The translations under genes were made by a program, and so were the position numbers. From the IMG/VR virus record IMGVR_UViG_3300005832_000058, positions 1-28,912 of that record: DNA of 28,912 nt; one strand, given 5' to 3'. The DNA comes from a virus. Below the pieces are notes generated by a model that saw only the letters and a program-made list of their open reading frames with translations, had not been told where the DNA came from and searched no databases. Positions 1 to 5,333 of the stretch are shown here, piece after piece (positions within the stretch are counted from its first letter, which is position 1; each line of letters starts with the position of its first letter).

Positions 1-18
1 AAAAATTTTAATAACAAA

Positions 19-171
19 CTATTCTATTTTATGGCCTTTTTTACCAATAATTATACCAAAAATAATTGGAGAAAATCTACCTAAACTTATATGAAAAAAT
101 TCACAAAAATTCCATAATAAAATTAAAAAATTTTTATAAAAATTTGTCACATTAATAAAATTAAAATACAT
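19..171 (-). CDS. Small hydrophobic protein, 50 aa
   Basis: An ATG is preceded by AGGAG about 7 nt upstream (TTAGGAGTATATA), a strong start. The 50-residue product is rich in Phe, Ile and Asn, with a hydrophobic stretch at about residues 13-28 and a second around 35-43. It ends in a basic tail, GKKGHKIE. The layout (aromatic helix, then a Gly-Arg-Phe-Ser-Pro turn, then a Gly-Ile-Ile-Ile-Gly-Lys-Lys end) recalls small membrane-associated proteins common in phage early regions, but I cannot name a family. It ends in TAG, one of five genes in the window that do. It is the last leftward gene visible before the window edge. Confidence 0.6.
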   Translation of the reverse strand: MYFNFINVTNFYKNFLILLWNFCEFFHISLGRFSPIIFGIIIGKKGHKIE

Positions 172-240
172 TATATACTCCTAATAAAGTACCTAATGAA
201 ATATCTATAAAAAAATATTTTTAAAAATTTTATTATACAT
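161..240 (-). pseudogene. Possible frameshifted mini-gene (poly-T tract)
   Basis: From the ATG at 240 the frame reads MYNKIFKNIFL and then hits TAG at 205-207, directly after a run of seven T. If one base were added in that run, reading would continue as FIDISLGTLLGVYNVF and stop just inside the start of the next gene. The continuation looks like coding sequence and would close the gap to the 19-171 gene. No clear ribosome binding site is seen. The rest of the 145-base gap (241-316) holds nothing I can support. This could be chance open frame in AT-rich DNA. Confidence 0.2.
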
Positions 241-316
241 TATAATATATCTATTAAAAATTTTAAAAAACAATATTTAATTATATGGAATTATAAATCT
301 TATTTACAAAAAAAAA

Positions 317-589
317 TTAATTAAATTTAAACATTTCAGCTATTTTAAGAGCTAATGTGGCAGTTTGTATAGCTTCTTTAATAATATTTTCTTTATTTCC
401 TTTACCAAACCCGTAATCATTAATTGCTTGAGCTAATTCACCTACCTCTTCAATTAAATATGACATCCATTCATAGGCACTCACACTTTTTATACCAAAT
501 TTAGATAATTGTCGTTTGTTTTCTTTTTTAAACTCTTCTATTAACCATTTGTCATTATTCAATTTTAAATCTGTATATTTTTCTTTCAC
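317..589 (-). CDS. MazG-like nucleotide pyrophosphohydrolase-type protein
   Basis: The 90-residue product has the size and helical pattern of the MazG/dUTPase-fold superfamily, whose members hydrolyse (d)NTPs to the monophosphate and pyrophosphate. The metal-binding helix shows as EEVGE (E47, E48, E51), followed about 20 residues later by KEAIQTATLALK. The second half of the family motif is normally ExxD; here it reads E72-A-I-Q75, so the last acidic residue is missing and activity is uncertain. The start is GTG, chosen because AGGAGAAATCC lies directly before it. Phage MazG-like proteins are thought to clean nucleotide pools or alter host alarmone signalling; which applies here is unknown. 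Confidence 0.65.
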   Translation of the reverse strand: MKEKYTDLKLNNDKWLIEEFKKENKRQLSKFGIKSVSAYEWMSYLIEEVGELAQAINDYGFGKGNKENIIKEAIQTATLALKIAEMFKFN

Positions 590-620
590 GGATTTCTCCT
601 TAAAAATTTTTTAAAAAAAA

Positions 621-854
621 TCAATTTTTAACCAATACTTCTAATGTTTTTATATTAAGCAAAATGCACCTATTATTTTCACATAAAAAATGATTATTAG
701 AAAAATTTATTACTTCTTTTTTACTAAAAAACTTTTTAATAATAGTATTTCCAAAATCATCAGTAAAATCTTCTACAATAGGAAATATTTCTTCTTTTTT
801 AAATGAATATATTCCATTAAAAACTTTTATTTTATTAATTAATATTATCCACAT
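621..854 (-). CDS. Hypothetical protein, 77 aa
   Basis: Unrecognised. It opens with a short hydrophobic segment (MWIILINKIKVF) and has a central acidic stretch (VEDFTDDFG) before Lys-rich sequence. The predicted pattern is mostly beta strands, like a small SH3-like or binding domain. The ribosome binding site is weak, which makes the exact start uncertain. It ends with TGA, showing TGA is a true stop here. It lies between the zinc-ribbon gene and the MazG-like gene in the leftward cluster with gaps under 35 nt, so it is probably co-transcribed. Confidence 0.5.
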   Translation of the reverse strand: MWIILINKIKVFNGIYSFKKEEIFPIVEDFTDDFGNTIIKKFFSKKEVINFSNNHFLCENNRCILLNIKTLEVLVKN

Positions 855-879
855 AATAAATTTTTAAAAATTTATTCTA

Positions 880-1062
880 TTAATTATGCCAATATATCCT
901 ATCAAATTCCATATTATACGGATCATTTAATGGATAAAAAATTTCGTCGCAATATTCACATTCAAGTCCGTCAATACTGATTAATAAATTTAATTCAGAT
1001 CCACATTTTGGACATATATGATTTTCAAAGCATTCTTTATAATATTCTATATTAATAGACAT
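880..1062 (-). CDS. Zinc-ribbon protein, 60 aa
   Basis: Two CxxC pairs, C17-P-K-C20 and C35-E-Y-C38, separated by 14 residues, form a classic zinc ribbon. The sequence CPKCGSE is typical of the first knuckle. Small zinc-ribbon proteins in phages may bind nucleic acid or host RNA polymerase, but no partner can be inferred. The start follows AAAGGTAAATGAAAA and lies 3 nt after the stop of the broken gene upstream, suggesting translational coupling. The C-terminal third is acidic and aromatic. Confidence 0.65.
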   Translation of the reverse strand: MSINIEYYKECFENHICPKCGSELNLLISIDGLECEYCDEIFYPLNDPYNMEFDRIYWHN

Positions 1063-1065
1063 TTT

Positions 1066-1251
1066 TCATTTACCTTTTGTTATTTGTTCAGATATAAAAT
1101 TATCTAAATATTTTGCAAGTTCTTAAAACTTTAATCTTAATGATTGATTTTCTGTTATATTTATCATGCAATCAATATTGTCCTTTGCCTCAATTAAATT
1201 TTTTATTGTTTTTGCAAACATGAAACAACGAAATGTTTTTTTAGTTTTCAT
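1066..1251 (-). pseudogene. Small gene split by an in-frame ochre codon
   Basis: From the ATG at 1251 a 42-codon frame (starts MKTKKTFRCFMFAKTIKN) ends at TAA at 1123-1125. The same frame then continues uninterrupted as ELAKYLDNFISEQITKGK to a TGA at 1066-1068, just 3 nt before the next gene's ATG. Both halves have the Lys/Glu/Ile-rich helical look of their neighbours, and the second stop gives the tight spacing usual in this cluster. The simplest reading is a 61-codon gene inactivated by a nonsense mutation. Alternatives are a genuine 42-residue protein or a sequencing error. No good ribosome binding site is seen; a 13-codon frame before it overlaps as ATGA. Confidence 0.45.
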
Positions 1252-1285
1252 ATATTTTTTTCATATACAATTTGATTTACAAATT

Positions 1286-1702
1286 TCATATTTTATCTAT
1301 ATGCCTTTTTATAAATTCATTTTTTGTTTCTGGATGAAAATGAAATAATTCTTCAGCTATTAACTTATATAATAGCAAACTAAATTCTTTAACTTTAGGA
1401 TCGTTGTGGAAACATGCCATAACCATAAAAGCATCGGCAAAATGATGAACATAATGTACTGTAACATATTGCAATTCATTTATAGCATTATTAACAATAG
1501 CATCTGACATATAAACAGATTTCATATATGATTGTTTCCTTGGATCTGCATCTAACATTACATTTGCCCTCATCCAACGGATACAATCTTTAATAAATTC
1601 ATTATTAAAATCTGGCCCTCTCATTCCTGATATTAATATTGATTGAAGTTTTAGCCCAATATTTTTAGTCCACGGCTGTAAAACATATTCATTATTATTC
1701 AA
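1286..1702 (-). CDS. Phage-conserved hypothetical protein, 138 aa
   Basis: Function unknown. The N-terminal LQPWTKNIGLKLQSILISG block and the C-terminal helix pair (HHFADAFMVMACFHNDPKV, then LFHFHPETKNEFIKRH) resemble a small soluble helical protein often seen in phage early regions; this is recalled from family patterns, not proven. The start codon is TTG: AAGGAG lies 6-7 nt before it, and no ATG is suitably placed. A TATAAT lies 10 nt before the Shine-Dalgarno, but without a good -35. The frame ends in TGA overlapping another ATG. Confidence 0.6.
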   Translation of the reverse strand: MNNNEYVLQPWTKNIGLKLQSILISGMRGPDFNNEFIKDCIRWMRANVMLDADPRKQSYMKSVYMSDAIVNNAINELQYVTVHYVHHFADAFMVMACFHNDPKVKEFSLLLYKLIAEELFHFHPETKNEFIKRHIDKI

Positions 1703-1880
1703 TGTGTCTCCTTATAAAATTATTATACAATATATTTTTAATTACATTTAAATCAAAATATTTAAAATAATTTACTTTAATCATACATCCGGTACATCCT
1801 AGATCTATATTTAAGTCTTTTGTCCTATATTTTATTATTACGGACCATAAAAATCTAAAAAAATCAATAATAATATTTTC
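1695..1880 (-). CDS. Open frame of 61 codons without a normal start
   Basis: The otherwise empty gap between two genes holds a continuous frame from just after the upstream gene's stop to a TAA overlapping the TTG start of the next gene. It has good coding character: DFFRFLWSVIIKYRTKDL near the start, then DLGCTGCMIK with a CxxC pair, then LNVIKNILYNNFIRRHIE. The only in-frame ATG is at codon 33. Initiation would need ATT (codons 3-5, after AAGAAAAT) or the gene has lost its start. If not translated, 1703-1888 holds no other supported feature. Confidence 0.35.
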   Translation of the reverse strand, partial: ENIIIDFFRFLWSVIIKYRTKDLNIDLGCTGCMIKVNYFKYFDLNVIKNILYNNFIRRHIE

Positions 1881-1888
1881 TTATAAAA

Positions 1889-2206
1889 TTATTCAATAAA
1901 TAACTTATTAACATCTTTTAATTTTATATATGTTCTAATGGCAGAATCATCCCACAATAGCTCATCACTATTACGATAATCTTTTCTTTTTCTTCGCGGC
2001 TGTATTAAAACTAATATATTTCCATAATCATCAATACTTACGGATGTTATTTTACCCAATCTGTTTTTATATTTACCGTGTGGAATAATTGCATATAAGT
2101 TAATGTATTTTTTATACCTATTTTTTAATTCATTTAATTTATTATTATATTCTGTTTTTATTAATTCAATTTCTTTTTTGATTTTATTTATATTAATTTC
2201 ATTCAT
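1889..2206 (-). CDS. Coiled-coil plus KOW/SH3-like protein, 105 aa
   Basis: Residues 1-35 are a Lys/Glu/Ile-rich helix likely to form a coiled coil. From about residue 37 the sequence becomes beta-rich: LYAIIPHGKYKNRLGKITSVSIDDYGNIL resembles a KOW/SH3-like barrel with its Gly-Lys-Ile turn. A basic patch (QPRRKRKDYR) follows. Such small barrels often bind RNA, DNA or ribosomal partners, but no function is assigned. The gene starts about 15 nt after the upstream stop, and the GAGTTAG before the ATG is a weak binding site. Confidence 0.55.
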   Translation of the reverse strand: MNEININKIKKEIELIKTEYNNKLNELKNRYKKYINLYAIIPHGKYKNRLGKITSVSIDDYGNILVLIQPRRKRKDYRNSDELLWDDSAIRTYIKLKDVNKLFIE

Positions 2207-2221
2207 AATATAGCTAACTCA

Positions 2222-2470
2222 TTAATTATAATTATATTTATATATTTTTTTAATATCTTCTTTATATTTTTTTATTATATTATCAAATATATAATTATAT
2301 ACTTTATCAAATTTTACTTCATCTTCTTTTGCTTTAATATTTAGTTTATTATTAAAAAATACAACAGCGTAATCTTCGGCTGTTTCTAATAATGCTTCAC
2401 GAGGATTCATTCCATTTCCTAATAAATAATCAAATTCTGCAAAAAAATAATCAATTGCCTCACTATTCAT
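2222..2470 (-). CDS. Hypothetical protein, 82 aa
   Basis: Unrecognised, predicted mostly helical. The N-terminus is acidic with the helix MNPREALLETAEDYAVVFF; the C-terminus is very Lys/Tyr-rich (KKYKEDIKKIYKYNYN). The ribosome binding site AAAGGAGAA lies inside the last codons of the upstream gene, about 8 nt from the ATG, so the two genes are translationally linked. Confidence 0.6.
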   Translation of the reverse strand: MNSEAIDYFFAEFDYLLGNGMNPREALLETAEDYAVVFFNNKLNIKAKEDEVKFDKVYNYIFDNIIKKYKEDIKKIYKYNYN

Positions 2471-2475
2471 AATTA

Positions 2476-2919
2476 TTATTCTCCTTTAACAAAATCATTT
2501 AAGGCTTTAATAAAAAGTTTCCATTCATCATCATTGTTAAATATTAACGGTTTTAATATTTGTTCTTCATCCCAAAATAATCCTGTTGATTCAATTTCTA
2601 TTTTGCCACCAAAATTATAGTTCCAAAAGGCTCCTCTTATAGAAGTTCCCCACTCTATATTTTTTTTAAAAAATGGAATATTACATAATATTAAATACCA
2701 ACAATAATTATTTTTGTCAAATATATACTCTAATGTTTTACTATTCGTTATTGCATTACATACTTCTAATGCCTTAGTTGTAAATAATTCACTTATTTCA
2801 TCATCATATGTTGTTATTTGAAATATATAATCACATAAATATGATTTTTTAGTATGATCTGCGCCAGTTAAACTATTGTTATAATTAAAACTATAATTAA
2901 GTAATTCTAAGTAATTCAT
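2476..2919 (-). CDS. Phage-conserved hypothetical protein, 147 aa
   Basis: Function unknown. The core LCDYIFQITTYDDEISELF, then KALEVCNAI, and later NIEWGTSIRGAFW is a pattern I associate with a conserved phage early protein of about this length; the match is from memory and not tested. The protein is soluble, acidic overall and aromatic-rich, with several cysteines not arranged as a metal site. The start follows TAGGATTTAGATAACT. The coding sequence ends in KGE-TAA, which overlaps the Shine-Dalgarno of the next gene. Confidence 0.6.
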   Translation of the reverse strand: MNYLELLNYSFNYNNSLTGADHTKKSYLCDYIFQITTYDDEISELFTTKALEVCNAITNSKTLEYIFDKNNYCWYLILCNIPFFKKNIEWGTSIRGAFWNYNFGGKIEIESTGLFWDEEQILKPLIFNNDDEWKLFIKALNDFVKGE

Positions 2920-2932
2920 AGTTATCTAAATC

Positions 2933-3211
2933 CTATTCTTTCTCGTAATGCCACCATATTTTTTCAAATGTATCAGTTCTTTCAAACATTATGGCAACGC
3001 TTGGATATCCTTTAGCATGAAATGGAGGATTTTCTGAATATCCTACAATTTTATATATTTGATCCATTCCATATTCACCATAAATGTCAATAATATAATA
3101 GTCATCATTTCTTCTACTTCTATACGGTGGAGCATCACCAAGTCTCTGCCCGCTATTTTCCCATGTAAATAAAGATGGATTTAATTTTTTATATTTTTCA
3201 TACCATTTCAT
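2933..3211 (-). CDS. Hypothetical protein, 92 aa
   Basis: Unrecognised. The product begins MKWYEKYKKLNPSLFTW and has a Tyr/Asp-rich centre (NDDYYIIDIYGEYGMDQIYKI) and an aromatic end (KIWWHYEKE). I chose the inner ATG at 3211 because AAGGATAATAGTC precedes it. An upstream ATG at 3247 would add 12 residues but lies within the arm of a 17-bp hairpin and lacks a binding site in the right place. The gene ends in TAG; read-through would add 11 codons before TAA. Confidence 0.6.
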   Translation of the reverse strand: MKWYEKYKKLNPSLFTWENSGQRLGDAPPYRSRRNDDYYIIDIYGEYGMDQIYKIVGYSENPPFHAKGYPSVAIMFERTDTFEKIWWHYEKE

Positions 3212-3236
3212 GACTATTATCCTTATAATTTTAATA

Positions 3237-3277
3237 TAGGAGAACATATATAAGATATCATTATATATGTTCTCCTA
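3237..3277 (-). other. Perfect 17-bp hairpin between tRNA-like gene and CDS
   Basis: Arms 3237-3253 and 3261-3277 are exact reverse complements around a 7-base loop. The hairpin sits directly after the tRNA-like sequence and just before the 2933-3211 gene in the leftward transcript. There is no T-run after it, so it is not a standard terminator. It could be an RNase processing site that releases the tRNA, or a translational control element: one arm contains AGGAGA, which pairs with TCTCCT in the other arm. A 12-codon frame starts at an ATG 9 nt after that AGGAGA. Confidence 0.7.
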
Positions 3278-3280
3278 AAG

Positions 3281-3349
3281 GTCACAGTAGGATTCAAACC
3301 TACAAGCTAATGGATTAGATCCACGCCAAATCTTCCTTATTCTTGTGAC
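3281..3349 (-). tRNA. tRNA-like, apparent CUA (amber suppressor) anticodon
   Basis: On the minus strand GTCACA pairs with TGTGAC (6 bp acceptor). The T arm GTAGG-TTTGAAT-CCTAC is perfect. A short D arm has a loop containing GG (AAT-AAGGAAG-ATT with T-A pairs). The anticodon loop ATCTAAT (U33, CUA at 3318-3316, A37) closes on TGG/CCA plus a G-T pair. A CUA anticodon reads UAG. Weak points: the T loop has TTT rather than TTC, the anticodon stem is only 4 bp, the D stem is short and CCA is not encoded. It may be a divergent working tRNA or a decaying one. It lies 3 nt after a small membrane protein gene. Confidence 0.55.
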
Positions 3350-3352
3350 TTC

Positions 3353-3493
3353 TTATTTCATTATAAAAAGACTACTGAGTAACATACTTGCTATTAATGA
3401 AAAAAATAAGCACCCTGCATCTTTTGTAAATATAGATGATATTGCACCGCATATCCAAAAACTTATTGTAGTTATAGCCCACCAATTAATCAT
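3353..3493 (-). CDS. Small two-helix membrane protein, 46 aa
   Basis: The start has an excellent site: GGAGAATAAATG, where the Shine-Dalgarno overlaps the stop of the upstream mini-gene. Residues about 3-20 (NWWAITTISFWICGAISS) and 28-45 are two hydrophobic helices separated by a short charged turn (TKDAG). The product should be an integral membrane protein. Its size would fit a small holin or an exclusion factor, but nothing specific supports either. It is the last gene before the tRNA-like sequence. Confidence 0.6.
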   Translation of the reverse strand: MINWWAITTISFWICGAISSIFTKDAGCLFFSLIASMLLSSLFIMK

Positions 3494-3574
3494 TTATTCT
3501 CCATATATAAAATCATGTAATTTTTTATAATCTTTACTTAAAAAATTAAATTCTATATCATTGTTATTTGTCAT
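3494..3574 (-). CDS. Mini-ORF, 26 aa, coupled to membrane protein
   Basis: A 26-codon frame (MTNNNDIEFNFLSKDYKK and so on) ends in GGAGAATAA, which supplies the ribosome binding site for the following membrane protein. It could be a leader peptide or simply a small gene; no strong binding site precedes it. Its acidic start and aromatic helix give no functional clue. Confidence 0.35.
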   Translation of the reverse strand: MTNNNDIEFNFLSKDYKKLHDFIYGE

Positions 3575-3607
3575 AAAATCTACTTTTACAATTATATTAA
3601 AAGTATT

Positions 3608-3700
3608 TTAATTTATATTTTCTATTAAATCTATTAATTTTTTTTTACTTACTTTTTTATTATATACTTTTATTGTTAAATCTTTAGCAAATATCGGCAT
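3608..3700 (-). CDS. Mini-ORF, 30 aa
   Basis: A 30-codon frame (MPIFAKDLTIKVYNKKVSKK, then KLIDLIENIN) begins one base after the stop of the fibronectin-III gene, so re-initiation is possible. It is Lys-rich and helical. The only support is its position and coding-like composition; no clear Shine-Dalgarno is visible. Confidence 0.3.
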   Translation of the reverse strand: MPIFAKDLTIKVYNKKVSKKKLIDLIENIN

Positions 3701-3701
3701 A

Positions 3702-4148
3702 TTAATTTGTTATATTATTGTTTATTATATTATTTATCATATTGTTTATATATGTGGTAATTGGAATTGCCTGATATTTATTGAGGTTTAATGGAGCAGA
3801 AGGAGGCGTTACATCTGGGGTATATGATTCTTCGTTACTTCTATCGCTTTCATTAAGAGAAATATCTACAGCGGTAAGTATAAAATAATTTGTTTCATTT
3901 ATATCAGTAGTTATATCACATATATTTATTCCAGCAGGTATTACGGCAACTATTTTATTTGGGTCATATTCTATCATGTCATTTGAATAATCACCAGATA
4001 TTTTTGTTTGGTATAATCTATATAATAAAAGGTCTGGCTCTGTATTATGATCCCAAGTAAATCCTATTTTATATTGTTTTGCATAACATGTTGTTGTTAA
4101 AAATAAAATAATTAATATTGTAAATAATATTTTTTTATATATTCTCAT
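3702..4148 (-). CDS. Secreted fibronectin type III domain protein
   Basis: Residues 1-23 form a typical signal peptide: basic MRIYKK, a hydrophobic core (ILFTILIILFLTTT) and a CYA cleavage site before Lys24. There is no proper lipobox. The mature part is a single fibronectin-III-like beta sandwich: IGFTWDHNTEPDLLLYRLYQT, later NYFILTAVDISLNES, ending with the proline-rich linker TPDVTPPSAPLNL. An Asn-rich tail follows. The product should be exported and could act at the cell surface, for example altering adsorption, but this is inference. The start follows GGAAGAAAGTAAT, within the end of the upstream membrane-protein gene. Confidence 0.75.
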   Translation of the reverse strand: MRIYKKILFTILIILFLTTTCYAKQYKIGFTWDHNTEPDLLLYRLYQTKISGDYSNDMIEYDPNKIVAVIPAGINICDITTDINETNYFILTAVDISLNESDRSNEESYTPDVTPPSAPLNLNKYQAIPITTYINNMINNIINNNITN

Positions 4149-4149
4149 A

Positions 4150-4386
4150 TTACTTTCTTCCTATTACTTTATTATATATTTTACTTATTTTTTTATTTGA
4201 AATAAGTCTTATTATCTCTATTGATATAGTATAGTATAATATTGCTATTATTAAATATAGATTATTATTTTCTTTATAGAATAAAAATAATAATATTGGT
4301 ACAATTAATAATCTTAGTATATATAATATATTTAAAAATACAATTGAGGTATATTTTAATCTATGTAAAATTAATTTTTTATTCAT
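4150..4386 (-). CDS. Two-helix membrane protein, 78 aa
   Basis: Two strong transmembrane segments are visible, about residues 14-37 and 43-62, with a short turn (YKENNN) between. Both ends are basic (MNKKLILHRLKY; ISNKKISKIYNKVIGRK), suggesting that the N- and C-termini face the cytoplasm. It overlaps the end of the 53-residue membrane protein and abuts the secreted fibronectin-III gene, so the three are likely one expression unit. A holin or superinfection-exclusion role is possible but unsupported. Confidence 0.65.
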   Translation of the reverse strand: MNKKLILHRLKYTSIVFLNILYILRLLIVPILLFLFYKENNNLYLIIAILYYTISIEIIRLISNKKISKIYNKVIGRK

Positions 4387-4540
4387 ATTTTTCTATTAAC
4401 TCCCTAAATGTATTCATATCATTATTATTAATATAATGATTGCATCTTTGAATTATAAAACAACTAAATAGAAAAAATAATAATATAATCCAAAATGAAC
4501 AAAATTTTATTAATGAATAATCATCTTTTAAATTTTTCAT
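4379..4540 (-). CDS. Single-helix membrane protein, 53 aa
   Basis: The ATG overlaps the TGA of the upstream gene (ATGA), a standard coupling arrangement. Residues about 10-31 (LIKFCSFWIILLFFLFSCFI) form one transmembrane helix, followed by a short soluble tail ending NTFRELIEKYE. The stop overlaps the start of the next membrane protein. It has the topology of small phage inner-membrane proteins, but no family is recognised. Confidence 0.65.
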   Translation of the reverse strand: MKNLKDDYSLIKFCSFWIILLFFLFSCFIIQRCNHYINNNDMNTFRELIEKYE

Positions 4541-4824
4541 AATTCATAATCCAATCGATCATTTTTAAGGTCTGGATATTTATCAACAAATAAATTATGT
4601 GATTCTGTTAATTCTGTTAGCTTGTTATTTGCCGCTAATATTTTTAAATCTAAACAATATCTTATCCATTTAAATGCATCTTTTTTACTTTTAACATATC
4701 TTACTGTTTTATATTCTTTTTTTATATATCTACCATTTATTACTAAATGATCTTTTGTTTCTTTATCAAATTCTATTTTTTTTATAGTTAAGTCATTTAA
4801 ATTTGCTTTATAATATATTTTCAT
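4537..4824 (-). CDS. Hypothetical protein, 95 aa
   Basis: Unrecognised. The N-terminal half looks like beta strands (IYYKANLNDLTIKKIEFD; HLVINGRYIKKEYKTVRYV); the second half is helical (KKDAFKWIRYCLDLKILAANN). The overall pattern resembles small phage early proteins that pair a beta sheet with a C-terminal helix. It overlaps the end of the upstream gene by 17 nt and the start of the next by 4. Confidence 0.6.
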   Translation of the reverse strand: MKIYYKANLNDLTIKKIEFDKETKDHLVINGRYIKKEYKTVRYVKSKKDAFKWIRYCLDLKILAANNKLTELTESHNLFVDKYPDLKNDRLDYEL

Positions 4825-5086
4825 TTTTTTTGATCCATAAATTATAATTTATTGTTACATTTGCACATAACAATATATATGTATCTAAATTTAAATATGA
4901 AATACATGATTGTGTGACATTGTAACATGTTGGTTGATTCTGTATATCTGTACGTAATAATAATTTTATGTATAAATCACCCTCAAATACGAAATAATTG
5001 AACTCAGATATATCTCTAAGTTTAAACTTAGCATATTCTATAATTGTTTCTGTAGTTATTATATTTTTATTATGATTATTTTCCAT
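4808..5086 (-). CDS. Hypothetical protein, 92 aa
   Basis: Unrecognised. The start is well supported by AAGGAGA about 9 nt upstream. The N-terminal 25 residues are polar and helical; residues 28-92 are beta-rich and hydrophobic with four cysteines not arranged as a metal site. It overlaps the next gene by 17 nt. Confidence 0.55.
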   Translation of the reverse strand: MENNHNKNIITTETIIEYAKFKLRDISEFNYFVFEGDLYIKLLLRTDIQNQPTCYNVTQSCISYLNLDTYILLCANVTINYNLWIKKNENIL

Positions 5087-5100
5087 TTATATTAATCTCC

Positions 5101-5298
5101 TTATAATGCATATTCTATGCCATATTCTAAAATTGTCTTTTTAATTAACTCATTAAATTTTGGCCAATATTTTCGTTTTGCCGATGCCGTAGAATAGTAG
5201 ACCTTATTATACGATTTTTTCTGTAAACATCCTCTATCCTCATATTTGGCAGTAAATATATATATTCTGTGTAGTATTTTTAATAATACTTTATTCAT
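5101..5298 (-). CDS. Basic hypothetical protein, 65 aa
   Basis: Unrecognised, strongly basic (many Lys and Arg, e.g. SAKRKYWPKFNELIKK) with aromatic residues, so nucleic-acid or membrane association is possible. The start follows GGATTAATCT. It sits between the phosphoribosyltransferase-like gene and the 4808-5086 gene. Confidence 0.5.
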   Translation of the reverse strand: MNKVLLKILHRIYIFTAKYEDRGCLQKKSYNKVYYSTASAKRKYWPKFNELIKKTILEYGIEYAL

Positions 5299-5333
5299 AG
5301 ATTAATCCATTGAATATTTCGTCATAATATTTA

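Noticed and set aside
1166-1348. A plus-strand 60-residue hydrophobic frame
   Set aside because: It lies opposite the end of a conserved leftward gene and the interrupted gene; hydrophobicity arises from reverse-reading Lys/Asn-rich codons.
1703-1888. A tRNA in the gap 1703-1888
   Set aside because: TCCG and CGGA pairs are present, but there is no T arm or anticodon loop of correct form.
3281-3349. Interpretation of the CUA tRNA-like sequence as a pyrrolysine tRNA
   Set aside because: Its D loop keeps GG, the anticodon stem is short rather than six pairs, and no pylS-like synthetase is visible.
3345-3530. A plus-strand 61-residue frame next to the tRNA-like gene
   Set aside because: The minus strand carries a membrane protein with a strong ribosome binding site there; the plus frame has none.
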